From Leifsonia sp052114085 (GTDB lineage Bacteria; Actinomycetota; Actinomycetes; Actinomycetales; Microbacteriaceae), in assembly GCF_052114085.1 (NCBI RefSeq), contig NZ_JBFREB010000001.1, positions 2,852,001 to 2,916,000 on the forward strand: a stretch of 64,000 nucleotides of DNA. Reading direction: 5' to 3'. The position numbers were made by a program, and so were the translations under genes. Shown here in pieces: positions 15,069 to 23,701 of the stretch (positions are counted from its first letter, which is position 1; every line of letters begins with the position of its first letter). The notes beneath the pieces are model-generated. The model was not told the DNA's origin. It saw only the letters and a list, made by a program, of their open reading frames with translations, and searched no databases.

Positions 15069-16328
15069 TCACACGTCGCGGGCGAAGAGGTCCTCCCAGG
15101 TCTCGCGCCGGATCACGGCCCTCGCCTCACCGTCGTGCATGAAGACGACGGGTGGGCGCCGGTAGCCGTTGTAGTTGTTCGCCATAGTGTGCGTGTACGC
15201 ACCGGTGGCGGGCACGGCGAGAAGGTCCCCAACCCGCGCTGCGGGCAGCCGCAGCGGGTCCACGAGCACGTCGCCGGACTCGCAGTGCCGGCCGACCACC
15301 ACGACGTCTTCGGAATCCTCGTCCTGCATGCGGCCGGCGAGGACGGCCTCGTACCGCTGGTCGTACATCGCCGCCTCCAGGTTGTCGCCCATGCCGCCGT
15401 CGACGGCGACGAAGTTCCGGGCGTCTCGCTTGACGGTCGTGACCGTGTAGAGGGTGAACGCGGACCCGTTGACCATGCTGCGTCCGGGTTCGATGATGAG
15501 CTCGGCATCGGTTGGCAAGTGCTCGTTTGCGGCTGCGAGCAGTGCGTCGACGTACACGTCCACGGACGCCGGCCGGTCCTCGTAGGTATATCGTGCGCCG
15601 AGACCGCCGCCCAGGTCGTAGACCGGGAAGGTGCCCAGCGCTGCCAGCGGCGCCACGGCCGCGGCGAGCTCCGCCGGGTCCATGATCTGCGATCCGACGT
15701 GAGCGTGGACCCCGCGCATGTCGAGCGACGGGCTGGCCTCGATCCGGGCGATGAGGCGGCGAGCGGCCCCGGCGGTCAGCCCGAACTTCGACCCTTTCTG
15801 CCCGGTCTGCACGTGCGGGTGCGTGGACGACGCGACCTCGGGGACGACGCGGACCAGAACGCTCTGGACGCGCCCGGGAGCGACGAGTTGCTCCAGTCGG
15901 TCGACGTCGTCCTCGTTGTCCACGACGACGAGGCCGATCCCGGCCTCGACGGCGATCCGCAGTTCCTCGGTGGTCTTGGCATTGCCGTGCATGACGACGA
16001 GCGCAGGGTCCACCCCCGCGCGGAGCGCGCTGAGCAGCTCGCCGCCGCCCGCGACGTCCAGACCGAGCCCCTCCTCCACCATCACCCGCTGCACGGCGGT
16101 CGCCGGGAAGGCCTTCGACGCGAAGACCACCCGCGCGTTCGGCCGTCGCGAGGTGAGGGCGCTGCGGTACTCGCGCGCACGCGCCCGGAGGGAGCCCTCG
16201 TCCACGATGATCGCGGGCGTCCCGAAGTCACGCGCCAGGTCGTCGACCCGGCAGCCGGCGACCACCAGGGTCCCGTCGGGGTCGACGGCCGACCCGGCCG
16301 GGAAGAGGTCGAGGATGGGATGCGCCAT
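15069..16328 (-). CDS. lysA: Diaminopimelate decarboxylase-like protein
   Basis: 419-residue fold-type III PLP decarboxylase that in the family converts meso-diaminopimelate to L-lysine. PLP lysine in VVFASKAFP (about 71). HAHVGSQI, the EPGRSMV phosphate-loop motif, and GRHCESGDVLV with its active-site Cys across the dimer interface all match true DAP decarboxylases. AGAAGGA precedes the start. It is the last of four genes running with a lysine-type decarboxylase, permease and Usp protein, an unusual place for lysA, which normally follows argS. It may be a second copy. Confidence 0.88.
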   Translation of the reverse strand: MAHPILDLFPAGSAVDPDGTLVVAGCRVDDLARDFGTPAIIVDEGSLRARAREYRSALTSRRPNARVVFASKAFPATAVQRVMVEEGLGLDVAGGGELLSALRAGVDPALVVMHGNAKTTEELRIAVEAGIGLVVVDNEDDVDRLEQLVAPGRVQSVLVRVVPEVASSTHPHVQTGQKGSKFGLTAGAARRLIARIEASPSLDMRGVHAHVGSQIMDPAELAAAVAPLAALGTFPVYDLGGGLGARYTYEDRPASVDVYVDALLAAANEHLPTDAELIIEPGRSMVNGSAFTLYTVTTVKRDARNFVAVDGGMGDNLEAAMYDQRYEAVLAGRMQDEDSEDVVVVGRHCESGDVLVDPLRLPAARVGDLLAVPATGAYTHTMANNYNGYRRPPVVFMHDGEARAVIRRETWEDLFARDV

Positions 16329-16346
16329 GGCTGGTCCTTCTGTCGA

Positions 16347-17246
16347 TCAGGCGATGACGGTGACGCCGTGCGGGACGACGACGACCGGAACGGGCGAGTG
16401 GCGGACGATCTTGGCGGCGTGGGAGCCGAGGAACACGCGTGCGATCGGGCCGAGTGTGCTCGATCCGACGACCAGCAGCTCGTCCGGCTCCCATGCCACG
16501 TCTGCCATGGCCGACTCCCAGGTCTCGCCGATCCCGATGGCGACGCCCGAGACGGCGGGAGCATCCTCCAGCTCCGACACCCGGCGCACCAGCGAAGCCG
16601 CGTGCTTCTCGACGTCGGCGGCCCACGTGTCGGCGATGGCGGTCTCGGCGTCTAGTCCGGCGCCCGAGGTCCCAGAATCGGGCGGCACGACCGCGAAGGA
16701 GGCGATTCGCAGCCGGGCGCCCAGTGACGCGGACAGTGCAGCGGCGCCGAGAACGAGGCCGGCTGACGCGCCGGTTCCCCGGTAGGCGGCCGTGACCCGG
16801 CTGACGCGGGAGCCGCCCGCCGTGCGATAGCCCCGCGGCGCGACCGCCACGGGAACGGGTGACGCGTGGAGGAGGGTGTCGCTCTCCGCGCCGAGCGCGA
16901 TGCGCCCAGGCTCCGCTTCCGCCGCCGAGCCCACGACGATCAGCGTTGCCTTCCGATCCTCGGCGATGCCGATCAGACCGCGCCGGGCCGACGGAGCCTC
17001 GTACACGAGGTACTCCGCAGCGACCGATGCGCCGAGCACCGCCGCAGCATGGTCGAGCGCGCTGTTCGCGTTGTCCCTGGTGTAGTCGCGCCACTCCGCG
17101 TCCGCGCCTCCTGCCGTCGCCGGCCACGCGGACGGGACGACAGCGGCGACGACCAGCTCGGTGCCGGAGGAGCGGGCGAGCATCGCGGCCAGGTGCAGCG
17201 CGGATGCGGAACGGTGCGCGGGGTCCACCCCGACGACGATGCTCAT
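16347..17246 (-). CDS. Tandem universal stress protein
   Basis: 299 residues containing two UspA domains (about 1-145 and 150-299). Each begins with a short beta strand followed by D (VGVDPAHRS in the first). Each ends with a GS...G-type nucleotide loop and SPVPV (VVGSAAEAEPG... and VVGSSTLGPIARVFLGSHA). The family binds ATP and is linked to stress physiology. The start overlaps the permease stop by 4 bp (ATGA), so it is translationally coupled and may modulate the transporter; that link is inference. Confidence 0.92.
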   Translation of the reverse strand: MSIVVGVDPAHRSASALHLAAMLARSSGTELVVAAVVPSAWPATAGGADAEWRDYTRDNANSALDHAAAVLGASVAAEYLVYEAPSARRGLIGIAEDRKATLIVVGSAAEAEPGRIALGAESDTLLHASPVPVAVAPRGYRTAGGSRVSRVTAAYRGTGASAGLVLGAAALSASLGARLRIASFAVVPPDSGTSGAGLDAETAIADTWAADVEKHAASLVRRVSELEDAPAVSGVAIGIGETWESAMADVAWEPDELLVVGSSTLGPIARVFLGSHAAKIVRHSPVPVVVVPHGVTVIA

Positions 17247-18742
17247 TTCCGGCCCGCCCGGCGGCGCTGCGCGGCTTCGCGGATCTCGCTCTTGCTGGGC
17301 TGCGCGAAGTTGCTCGTGTACGGAACCTCCGCATCCACGACCCCCGGCCCGACCTGGAGTTTGGAGTGCGTGCGGCCATAGAACCAGTAGAAGACGAGGA
17401 ACGCGGCCGTCCAGATGACGAATACGACGATCGTGATCAGCCTCAGCTGCGTGATGATCGCGATGCAGCCCACGATCGACAGGATGGGGATGGTCCAGCC
17501 GAGCGGGAGGCGGAACCCGCGCTCCAGCTCCGGCTCCCTAACCCGGAGGAGGATGACGCCCAGTGACACGACGAGGAAGGCAACAAGGGTCCCGATGCTC
17601 GTCATCTCGGCGAGGAAGTCGATCGGGATGACAGCGGCCAGAATGCTGGTGGCGACCATCACGATCAGGGTGTTCTGCACCGGCGTCATCGAGCGCGGAT
17701 TGACCTTCGCGAACACCGGCGGGATCATCCCGTCGCGCGACATGGCGAAGAGGATGCGGGTCTGCCCGTACAAGACGACCAGCGTCACCGAGAAGATCGA
17801 GATGATCGCGCCGATCGCCACGATCGTTCCCGGCCACGCCGAACCGATGATGTTCTGCAGGATTGCGGCGAGTCCGGCATCCTGGTCCGCGAACTTGTCC
17901 GGAGCCTGCGCACCCAGGGCCGCGACGCTCGTGAGGACGTACAGCACCACGATGATGATCAGCGCGAACATGATCGCGAGCGGGAGGTTGCGCTTCGGGT
18001 TCTTCGCCTCCTCCCCCGCTGTCGACACGGAATCGAGGCCGACGAACGAGAAGAAGATGATTCCAGCGCCGCCGACGATGCCCGCGAACCCGGCCGGCGC
18101 GAAGTTGTGGAAGTGGTCGGTGTTCCAACCCGTGAACGCGATGGCGCAGAAGAACAGCACGACGGCGATCTTGACGACCACCATGATGCTGTTGACCGTG
18201 GTCGACTCCCGCGCGCCACGGAGCAGCAGCAGCGAGCACAGCACGATGACGATCACCGCGGGGATGTTGACGATGCCGCCCTGCTCCGGCGCCTGGGAGA
18301 GCTGCACCGGCAGCTGCCAGCCGAGGACGTTCTGCAGCAGCTGGTTGACGTACTGGGACCATCCGACCGCGACGGCCGCCGTCGAGACGCCGTACTCCAG
18401 CAGGAGGCAGGCTCCGACAGCCATCGCCGTGCCTTCGCCGAGCGTCGCGTACGCGTAGGAGTACGTCGAACCGGATGCCGGCACCGCCCCCGCCATCTCG
18501 GCGTAGCAGAGGGCCGTGAGCCCGGCGACGACGCCGCCGATGACGAACGACCAGATCACGCCGGGCCCGGCGACAGGAACCGCCTGGGACAGGATGAAGA
18601 AGATCCCCGTGCCGAGGGTCCCTCCCACGCCGATCATGGTCAGCGAGAAGAGGCCGATGCTGCGCCTCAGGTGCACCTCTTCGGCGGCCCCGGTGGCCGT
18701 CGTGGGCTTTCTGCGCAGCAATTGCTGAGCGATGGTGGGCAT
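17243..18742 (-). CDS. APC-family amino acid permease
   Basis: 499-residue integral membrane transporter of the amino acid-polyamine-organocation superfamily. TM1 carries the conserved GVGGTLGTGIFF loop. GLTALCYAEMAGAVPASGSTYSYAY is the TM2-TM3 signature of the cationic amino acid / YhdG group. Roughly 12-14 membrane segments; the C-terminus is cytoplasmic and basic. Strong AAAGGAG before the ATG. It lies between a lysine-type decarboxylase and a Usp gene, suggesting uptake of a basic amino acid or substrate/diamine exchange. Confidence 0.9.
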   Translation of the reverse strand: MPTIAQQLLRRKPTTATGAAEEVHLRRSIGLFSLTMIGVGGTLGTGIFFILSQAVPVAGPGVIWSFVIGGVVAGLTALCYAEMAGAVPASGSTYSYAYATLGEGTAMAVGACLLLEYGVSTAAVAVGWSQYVNQLLQNVLGWQLPVQLSQAPEQGGIVNIPAVIVIVLCSLLLLRGARESTTVNSIMVVVKIAVVLFFCAIAFTGWNTDHFHNFAPAGFAGIVGGAGIIFFSFVGLDSVSTAGEEAKNPKRNLPLAIMFALIIIVVLYVLTSVAALGAQAPDKFADQDAGLAAILQNIIGSAWPGTIVAIGAIISIFSVTLVVLYGQTRILFAMSRDGMIPPVFAKVNPRSMTPVQNTLIVMVATSILAAVIPIDFLAEMTSIGTLVAFLVVSLGVILLRVREPELERGFRLPLGWTIPILSIVGCIAIITQLRLITIVVFVIWTAAFLVFYWFYGRTHSKLQVGPGVVDAEVPYTSNFAQPSKSEIREAAQRRRAGRK

Positions 18743-18785
18743 ACCAGTCTCCTTTGAGTGGTGGGGGTCAGGATCCTGCGGCGCC

Positions 18786-20333
18786 TCAGTCCAGGCGAGT
18801 CACCCGGAACCGCTCGACCCGTGGATCGACGGCTCCGCGCACGTAGCCGGACGGAGAGGCGGCGACCGCTTGGAGGAAGGCCACAGTCTGGGCCGTGATC
18901 TCCTCGCCGGGGATGAGGTTCGGGATTCCCGGCGGGTAGGCGGCGAGGGTATCGGCGGAGGTGCGGCCGACGGCGTCGGCCGCCGGCATGAGCTCGGTGT
19001 CGGCGAAGAAGGCGTCGCGCGGCAGCAGGCGCAACGCTCCGGCCGCGGGCAGGGCAGGGAACCCGTGGGCGGCCGCCTGGGACCGCTCGGAGCGCGCCTC
19101 CTCCGAGTCGGCCGCTGCTGCGAGTGCCCGGTGGGCGCGCGCGACATCCGGTGTCTTGCCCGCACCGATCAGTGCGACGAGGGAGGTGGCGGTCGACATC
19201 TCGAAGAAGATCCCGTCGACGTCGACGAGCCGCTGTCGGAACCAGTGACCGCTGAGCCCGGTGTTCGACACGTCGATCGCGACGCGCAGCGGATCGACGG
19301 CGACGATGTCGTCGAAGGCGTCGAAACCGTCGCTGAGCACGCCGAACCGCGGATCGCCGCGCAGGGCGTCGCGGAGCGCGTCCGCGACCGCGATCGACCG
19401 TCCGATCAGTTCCGCGCCGGTCGCGAGCGAGTGCCGGGCGATGTCGAGCGAGGCCAGCAGCAGCGCGGACGTCGAGGTGGAGGCGGTGATCGAGACGGCG
19501 CGTTCGACGAGCGGCTCAAGGGCGTCGGCGAACGGGCCGTGGCCCAGGTGCAGCATCGCGGACTGGGTGAGCGAGCCTCCCATCTTATGAGTGCTCGAGA
19601 CCACGAGATCCGCGCCGAGCCGGGCGGGTGACTCGGGCAGGTCGTGGTGGAACCCGAAGTGCGGTCCCCACGCGCCGTCGACGATCAGCGGCGCGCCGTG
19701 GGCGTGTGCCACCCGGGCGAGGCCGGCGACGTCGGCGACGGCGCCGAAGTAGCTCGGCGAGACGATGTAGACCGCGTTCGCCGGGCACCCCGTGCCCGCT
19801 GCGGCGGTCAGCGCGTCGTCGAGCGCAGCGGGCGACACGCCGTGCGCCACGCCGTGGTCGGCGTCGATGGAGGGAAGCACGAACGAGGGCGCCAGGCCCG
19901 CCCAGAGGACGCCGTCGCTGAAGCTCGAGTGTGCGCTGCGCTGCGACAGGATGTTCACGCCGAGCCCGCGAGCGGCCAGCGCGGCGATCCGGTTGGCCTG
20001 GGAGGCACCGCCGGTGAGGAACCAGGTGCGCCGGGCACCCCACGCCTCGGCCGCGAGTTGCAGGGAACGGCTCAGCGGCGAATCCTCCCCGAGGTCGATG
20101 TCATCGATCAGCATCGGGACGTCGAGCGCCAACGGGCGCGGGCCGAAGAATTCGGCCAGCCGTGCGCTCAGACCGAGCTCGTCGCCTCCGTGCCCCGGGA
20201 CCATCAGCGCGAGCGGCCCGCGGGCGGCGTGACGCTCCAGGGCGTCGGCGTACGGCGTCTCCCACTGTCCGACGTCGGCCGCGGGCGGTAGCGGACGCGA
20301 GCGGTCGATCGCGGAGGAGCCTGTGGGGACCAT
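18786..20333 (-). CDS. Orn/Lys/Arg decarboxylase-family protein
   Basis: 515-residue fold-type I PLP enzyme of the short YaaO/SpeA type, without the wing domain of CadA. PGHGGDELG near the start replaces the more usual PGHKGG. The PLP lysine lies in SSTHKMGGSLTQSAMLH, and AYPPGIPNLIPGE near the C-terminus is diagnostic. The expected product is a diamine (cadaverine if lysine is the substrate) or agmatine. It is first in the operon with permease, Usp and LysA-like genes, and divergent from a LysR gene. GGAGGG abuts the ATG, so translation may depend on a short leader. Confidence 0.88.
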   Translation of the reverse strand: MVPTGSSAIDRSRPLPPAADVGQWETPYADALERHAARGPLALMVPGHGGDELGLSARLAEFFGPRPLALDVPMLIDDIDLGEDSPLSRSLQLAAEAWGARRTWFLTGGASQANRIAALAARGLGVNILSQRSAHSSFSDGVLWAGLAPSFVLPSIDADHGVAHGVSPAALDDALTAAAGTGCPANAVYIVSPSYFGAVADVAGLARVAHAHGAPLIVDGAWGPHFGFHHDLPESPARLGADLVVSSTHKMGGSLTQSAMLHLGHGPFADALEPLVERAVSITASTSTSALLLASLDIARHSLATGAELIGRSIAVADALRDALRGDPRFGVLSDGFDAFDDIVAVDPLRVAIDVSNTGLSGHWFRQRLVDVDGIFFEMSTATSLVALIGAGKTPDVARAHRALAAAADSEEARSERSQAAAHGFPALPAAGALRLLPRDAFFADTELMPAADAVGRTSADTLAAYPPGIPNLIPGEEITAQTVAFLQAVAASPSGYVRGAVDPRVERFRVTRLD

Positions 20334-20390
20334 CCCTCCATCGTGCGGGTCTGGCTCCCCAGCCGGAATACCCAGAACTTCGCCCTGCCC

Positions 20391-20405
20391 ACATAGACTG
20401 TATGT
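20391..20405. promoter_or_regulatory. Candidate LysR operator over divergent promoters
   Basis: ACATA-GACTG-TATGT is a perfect inverted repeat in the 120-bp divergent region. TAGACT on the + strand and TACAGT on the - strand both fit TANNNT -10 elements within it. One bound protein could therefore control both directions. Confidence 0.55.
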
Positions 20406-20453
20406 GGCTCAGCGCTCGACGCATCTGCCGTCGACATAAGGACAGGGGCATCC

Positions 20454-21383
20454 ATGGCCGATCTGCGGCAGTTCGAGGCGCTCAGAGCCGTCCACGCGGA
20501 AGGTTCCGTGACCGCCGCCGCCCGACGACTGGGATGGGGTCAGCCGACGGTCGACTACCACCTCAAGAACCTGGAGCGACTGGTCGGCTCCCCCGTTCTC
20601 GCGCGCTCCCCGCGGGGCAGCAAGCTGACGCCCGTCGGCGTGCTCCTCCTGGAGCGGGCGCGGGAGATCCTGACCCTGAGCGAGCGGGCGATCCGGGATG
20701 CGCGCGAGTTCAGTCAACTGGGGCGCGTGCGGCTCCGCTTCGGGACCTTCGCGACCGCAGCTGCGAGCATCCTGCCGTTCGTCGCCTCTCGCGTCGGCGA
20801 CCTCGGCATAGAGATCGACGCGCTTCTGGCGGAAGTCCCAGAGCTCGTCGACGGAATCAACCGCGGAGCGCTCGACGCCGCACTCGTCTACACCGTCCCG
20901 GGTTACGACCTGCCGTTCCGTCCGAACGTGGTCGCCACGGAGGTTCACCGCGATCCGCTGATGCTCGCTCTGCCGGTAGGGCATCCGCTCGCGTCCCGCT
21001 CGTCCGTCGACCTGCCGGCCCTGCTGTCGCTGCGGGACGAGCGCTGGGTCTTCGCCACGACCGCGGACGACCCAATGGACCGCATCGTCGTCGACGCGTT
21101 CGCGGCGGAGGGGCACGACCTCGACGTCGCGATCAGGACCGACGAATTCCAGGTGCTGCTCGGGATGACCGCCGCGCGCATGGTCGTCGGACTCATCCCG
21201 AGTCTCGCCACCAGCGCCGCGCATCCCGGAATCGTCCTGCGCCCGATCAACGACCCCTCGTTCGTCCGCTCGATCCTCGTGGCGACGTCGGCGGAGGACG
21301 CCTCGCGCCGTCCCTCACCGGCCGTCCGGCAACTCGTCACTGCGATCCGGGACGCGTTCGCGGCGGTTCGGGAGGACACGTGA
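20454..21383 (+). CDS. LysR-family transcriptional regulator
   Basis: 309 residues. The N-terminal winged HTH reads LRQFEALRAVHAEGSVTAAARRLGWGQPTVDYHLKNLERLVG (given in part), followed by a periplasmic-binding-protein-like effector domain (about 90-300). The position divergent from the decarboxylase operon suggests control of that operon, with lysine, DAP or a diamine as possible effector; the effector is inference. AAGGAC lies upstream of the ATG. Confidence 0.92.
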   Translation: MADLRQFEALRAVHAEGSVTAAARRLGWGQPTVDYHLKNLERLVGSPVLARSPRGSKLTPVGVLLLERAREILTLSERAIRDAREFSQLGRVRLRFGTFATAAASILPFVASRVGDLGIEIDALLAEVPELVDGINRGALDAALVYTVPGYDLPFRPNVVATEVHRDPLMLALPVGHPLASRSSVDLPALLSLRDERWVFATTADDPMDRIVVDAFAAEGHDLDVAIRTDEFQVLLGMTAARMVVGLIPSLATSAAHPGIVLRPINDPSFVRSILVATSAEDASRRPSPAVRQLVTAIRDAFAAVREDT

Positions 21384-21531
21384 GCTGGGCCACAGGACCA
21401 CCCGCGAAACATGGCCGTCCCCCCTTCCCATCGGGGCTATTCCGCCTACGGTTCGTTCGGTAGCGGGGCGACGCCTGGATGGGGATGAGCGAGCGCCAGC
21501 CTCTTTCGTCATCGATTGATGGAGGAAGAAC

Positions 21532-22686
21532 ATGAAAGCAGTGGTGTATGACGGTCCGCGTGATGTCAGCGTCAAGGATGTCCCGGACGCCCGAATAGAG
21601 CGGCCGACGGATGTCCTGGTGCAGATCACCTCGACCAACATCTGCGGATCGGATCTGCACATGTACGAGGGCCGGACCGACTTCGAGACCGGCCGATGGT
21701 TCGGCCACGAGAACCTGGGTCGGGTCGTCGAGGTCGGTGACGGCGTCGACAAGGTGCAGGTGGGCGAGTACGTCGTCGTGCCGTTCAACGTGGCGTGCGG
21801 GCATTGCAAGAACTGCGAGCGCGGACTCACGAATTATTGTCTGACCGCGCAGCCCGAGAAGGAGTGGGCGGGAGCCGCGTACGGGTTCGCCGATATGGGC
21901 CCGTGGGCCGGCGGTCAGGCCGACCTGTTGCGGGTGCCCTGGGGCGACTTCAACTGCCTGCGGCTGGGTGAGGACGCGCAGGAGAAGCAGTCGGACTACG
22001 TGATGCTGGCCGACATCTTCCCGACGGGGTACCACGCCACCGAGATGGCTCATGTACTGCCCGGCGACCAGACCGTCATCTACGGTGCTGGACCCGTCGG
22101 CTGCATGGCGGCCTATTCGGCCATCCTTAAAGGTGCGAGCAAGGTGATGGTCGTCGACCGCCACCCCGACCGGCTGAAGCTGATAGAGGAGATCGGTGCG
22201 ATCCCGATCGATGACTCCAAGGTCGACCCCGTCGAAGCAGTCAACGAGATGACCATGGGGCTCGGAGCGGACAACGGCTGCGAGTGCGTCGGCTACCAGG
22301 CGCACGACGTCGAGGGGCACGAACACCCCAACATGACACTCAACAGGCTGGTCCAGTCCGTCCGGTTCACTGGCACCATCGGTGTGGTCGGGGTTTACAT
22401 CCCGGAGGACCCGGGAGCCTCCGACGAGCTCGCAAAGCAGGGCGAAGTCGCGTTCGACTTCGGGCAATTCTGGTTCCGCGGACAGACCATGGGCAGCGGG
22501 CAGGCACCGGTGAAGAAGTACAACCGGCGGCTGCGCGACCTCATCGCCGGCGGCAAGGCCACCCCGTCCTGGATCGTCAGCCACGAGCTGTCACTGGATG
22601 AGGCGCCCGACGCCTACGAGCACTTCGACAACCGCGACGACGGCTGGACGAAGGTCATCCTCCACCCGGCAGGGGCCTCCGCCTGA
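21532..22686 (+). CDS. Zinc-dependent alcohol dehydrogenase, formaldehyde dehydrogenase-like
   Basis: 384-residue medium-chain dehydrogenase. Catalytic zinc ligands are in NICGSDLHMYEG and GHENLG, and the structural zinc tetrad is CGHCKNCERGLTNYC. The Rossmann motif is GAGPVGCMAAY. The long insertion and the GCECVGYQAHDVEGHEHPN segment match the glutathione-independent formaldehyde dehydrogenase subgroup. GGAGGAAG precedes the ATG. The gene stands alone; substrate is unproven. Confidence 0.9.
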   Translation: MKAVVYDGPRDVSVKDVPDARIERPTDVLVQITSTNICGSDLHMYEGRTDFETGRWFGHENLGRVVEVGDGVDKVQVGEYVVVPFNVACGHCKNCERGLTNYCLTAQPEKEWAGAAYGFADMGPWAGGQADLLRVPWGDFNCLRLGEDAQEKQSDYVMLADIFPTGYHATEMAHVLPGDQTVIYGAGPVGCMAAYSAILKGASKVMVVDRHPDRLKLIEEIGAIPIDDSKVDPVEAVNEMTMGLGADNGCECVGYQAHDVEGHEHPNMTLNRLVQSVRFTGTIGVVGVYIPEDPGASDELAKQGEVAFDFGQFWFRGQTMGSGQAPVKKYNRRLRDLIAGGKATPSWIVSHELSLDEAPDAYEHFDNRDDGWTKVILHPAGASA

Positions 22687-22759
22687 GAGCGGCACGGCGG
22701 CCGACGGCGCCCGGCACGCCCCGGGTGCCGTGGTCGACCGGCCCGCCTCAGGAGCACCC

Positions 22760-23216
22760 ATGTCCGACCGCATCCTGTCTGCTCGCCGTGCGCACGGATG
22801 ACGCGATCGTCGCAGCCTGCCTCGTCAGCATCGCCGCCGTCGCCGTTTCGGTGATCCAGTCGAGCAACCGGCACGGCGATCCGGTCTCGATCGCCCTGGT
22901 CATCCTCGGCGTGCTCGGGACGATGGTGGCCTGGGCACTCGTGAACACGGTGTACGCCTTCAAATATGCCCGCATGTACTTCGTCGACCACCACGGGAGC
23001 GGCTTCGACTTCAACCAGGACTCCTCGCCCACGTACAGCGACTTCGCCTACCTCGCCTTCACCATCGGGATGTCGTATGGCGTCTCCGAGGTCGAACCGA
23101 ACACCACCGGAACGCGCCGAAAAGCCCTCATGCACGCGCTCCTGTCCTACTTCTTCGGGACGGTGCTGATCGCGGTTGCCATCAACCTCGTGACGAGCCT
23201 CGGAGGTCAGGGCTGA
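22760..23216 (+). pseudogene. DUF1345 membrane protein, 5'-truncated and frameshifted
   Basis: The frame open to 23216 encodes the C-terminal two thirds of a DUF1345 protein, including SPTYSDFAYLAFTIGMSYGV and HALLSYFFGTVLIAVAINLV with about three membrane segments. The well-placed start (AGGAGCACCC then ATG at 22760) reads only 13 codons before a TGA. The usual N-terminal membrane pair is absent. The largest in-frame product would begin at GTG 22788 (142 residues). A deletion/frameshift near 22780-22800 is the simplest explanation. Confidence 0.65.
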
Positions 23217-23463
23217 GCAGTCGCGCGGCGAGGGCGAGCAGCCGGTGACCGAACGTTGTCGGGCGTGGTGGTGCCGGCGCCGCCGAGACGTCCGTCCGGC
23301 GCGCGGCCCCCGGCAGGAATTCGACGAATCCACACTGGGGGCAACTGGACAAGTGTTGGTGGACGGCAAGACCGACGCCGTAGTACGGGTTACGGCTGAC
23401 GCGCATGCGGGTGAGGCAGCGCGGGCACCATCGCGGGCGCGTCACCTGATTCGGCTCGATCAT
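23182..23463 (-). CDS. Small zinc-ribbon-like protein
   Basis: 93 residues with two CxxC knuckles (WCPRCLTRM and SSCPQCGFVEF) 28 residues apart, which fits a zinc ribbon, followed by a Pro/Ala-rich linker and a C-terminal amphipathic helix. Codon choice is GC3-rich, supporting coding. No clear ribosome site precedes the ATG. Its 3' end overlaps the truncated DUF1345 gene by 35 bp in the opposite direction. Function unknown. Confidence 0.5.
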   Translation of the reverse strand: MIEPNQVTRPRWCPRCLTRMRVSRNPYYGVGLAVHQHLSSCPQCGFVEFLPGAARRTDVSAAPAPPRPTTFGHRLLALAARLLSPDLRGSSRG

Positions 23464-23509
23464 CGTGGTCCAACGGCTTCGGGTGGGCGAGCAGGTCGCG
23501 GGGACCGCG

Positions 23510-23541
23510 GTGGCCCTTCCCCACCCGAAGGGGAGGGCCAC
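23510..23541. terminator. Strong hairpin upstream of the zinc-ribbon gene
   Basis: GTGGCCCTTCCCC pairs with GGGGAGGGCCAC with a single bulge. No T run. It lies between two divergent genes (23463 and 23702) rather than at a gene end, so it may instead be a leader or attenuator structure. Confidence 0.35.
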
Positions 23542-23701
23542 CACGTCAGGGTCGGACACGTCGACCGTGTAATCACGGTAGGCACAAGGCTGGAGGGCTG
23601 CTATCCGCGGAACGACCATCCCTGTCCGGTTTGCGAACGACCCGCGCCCGGTGGCCTCCTGCTGGTCCGGCGGCTCCATCCGGCGTGCTTACAATCGCGG
23701 C

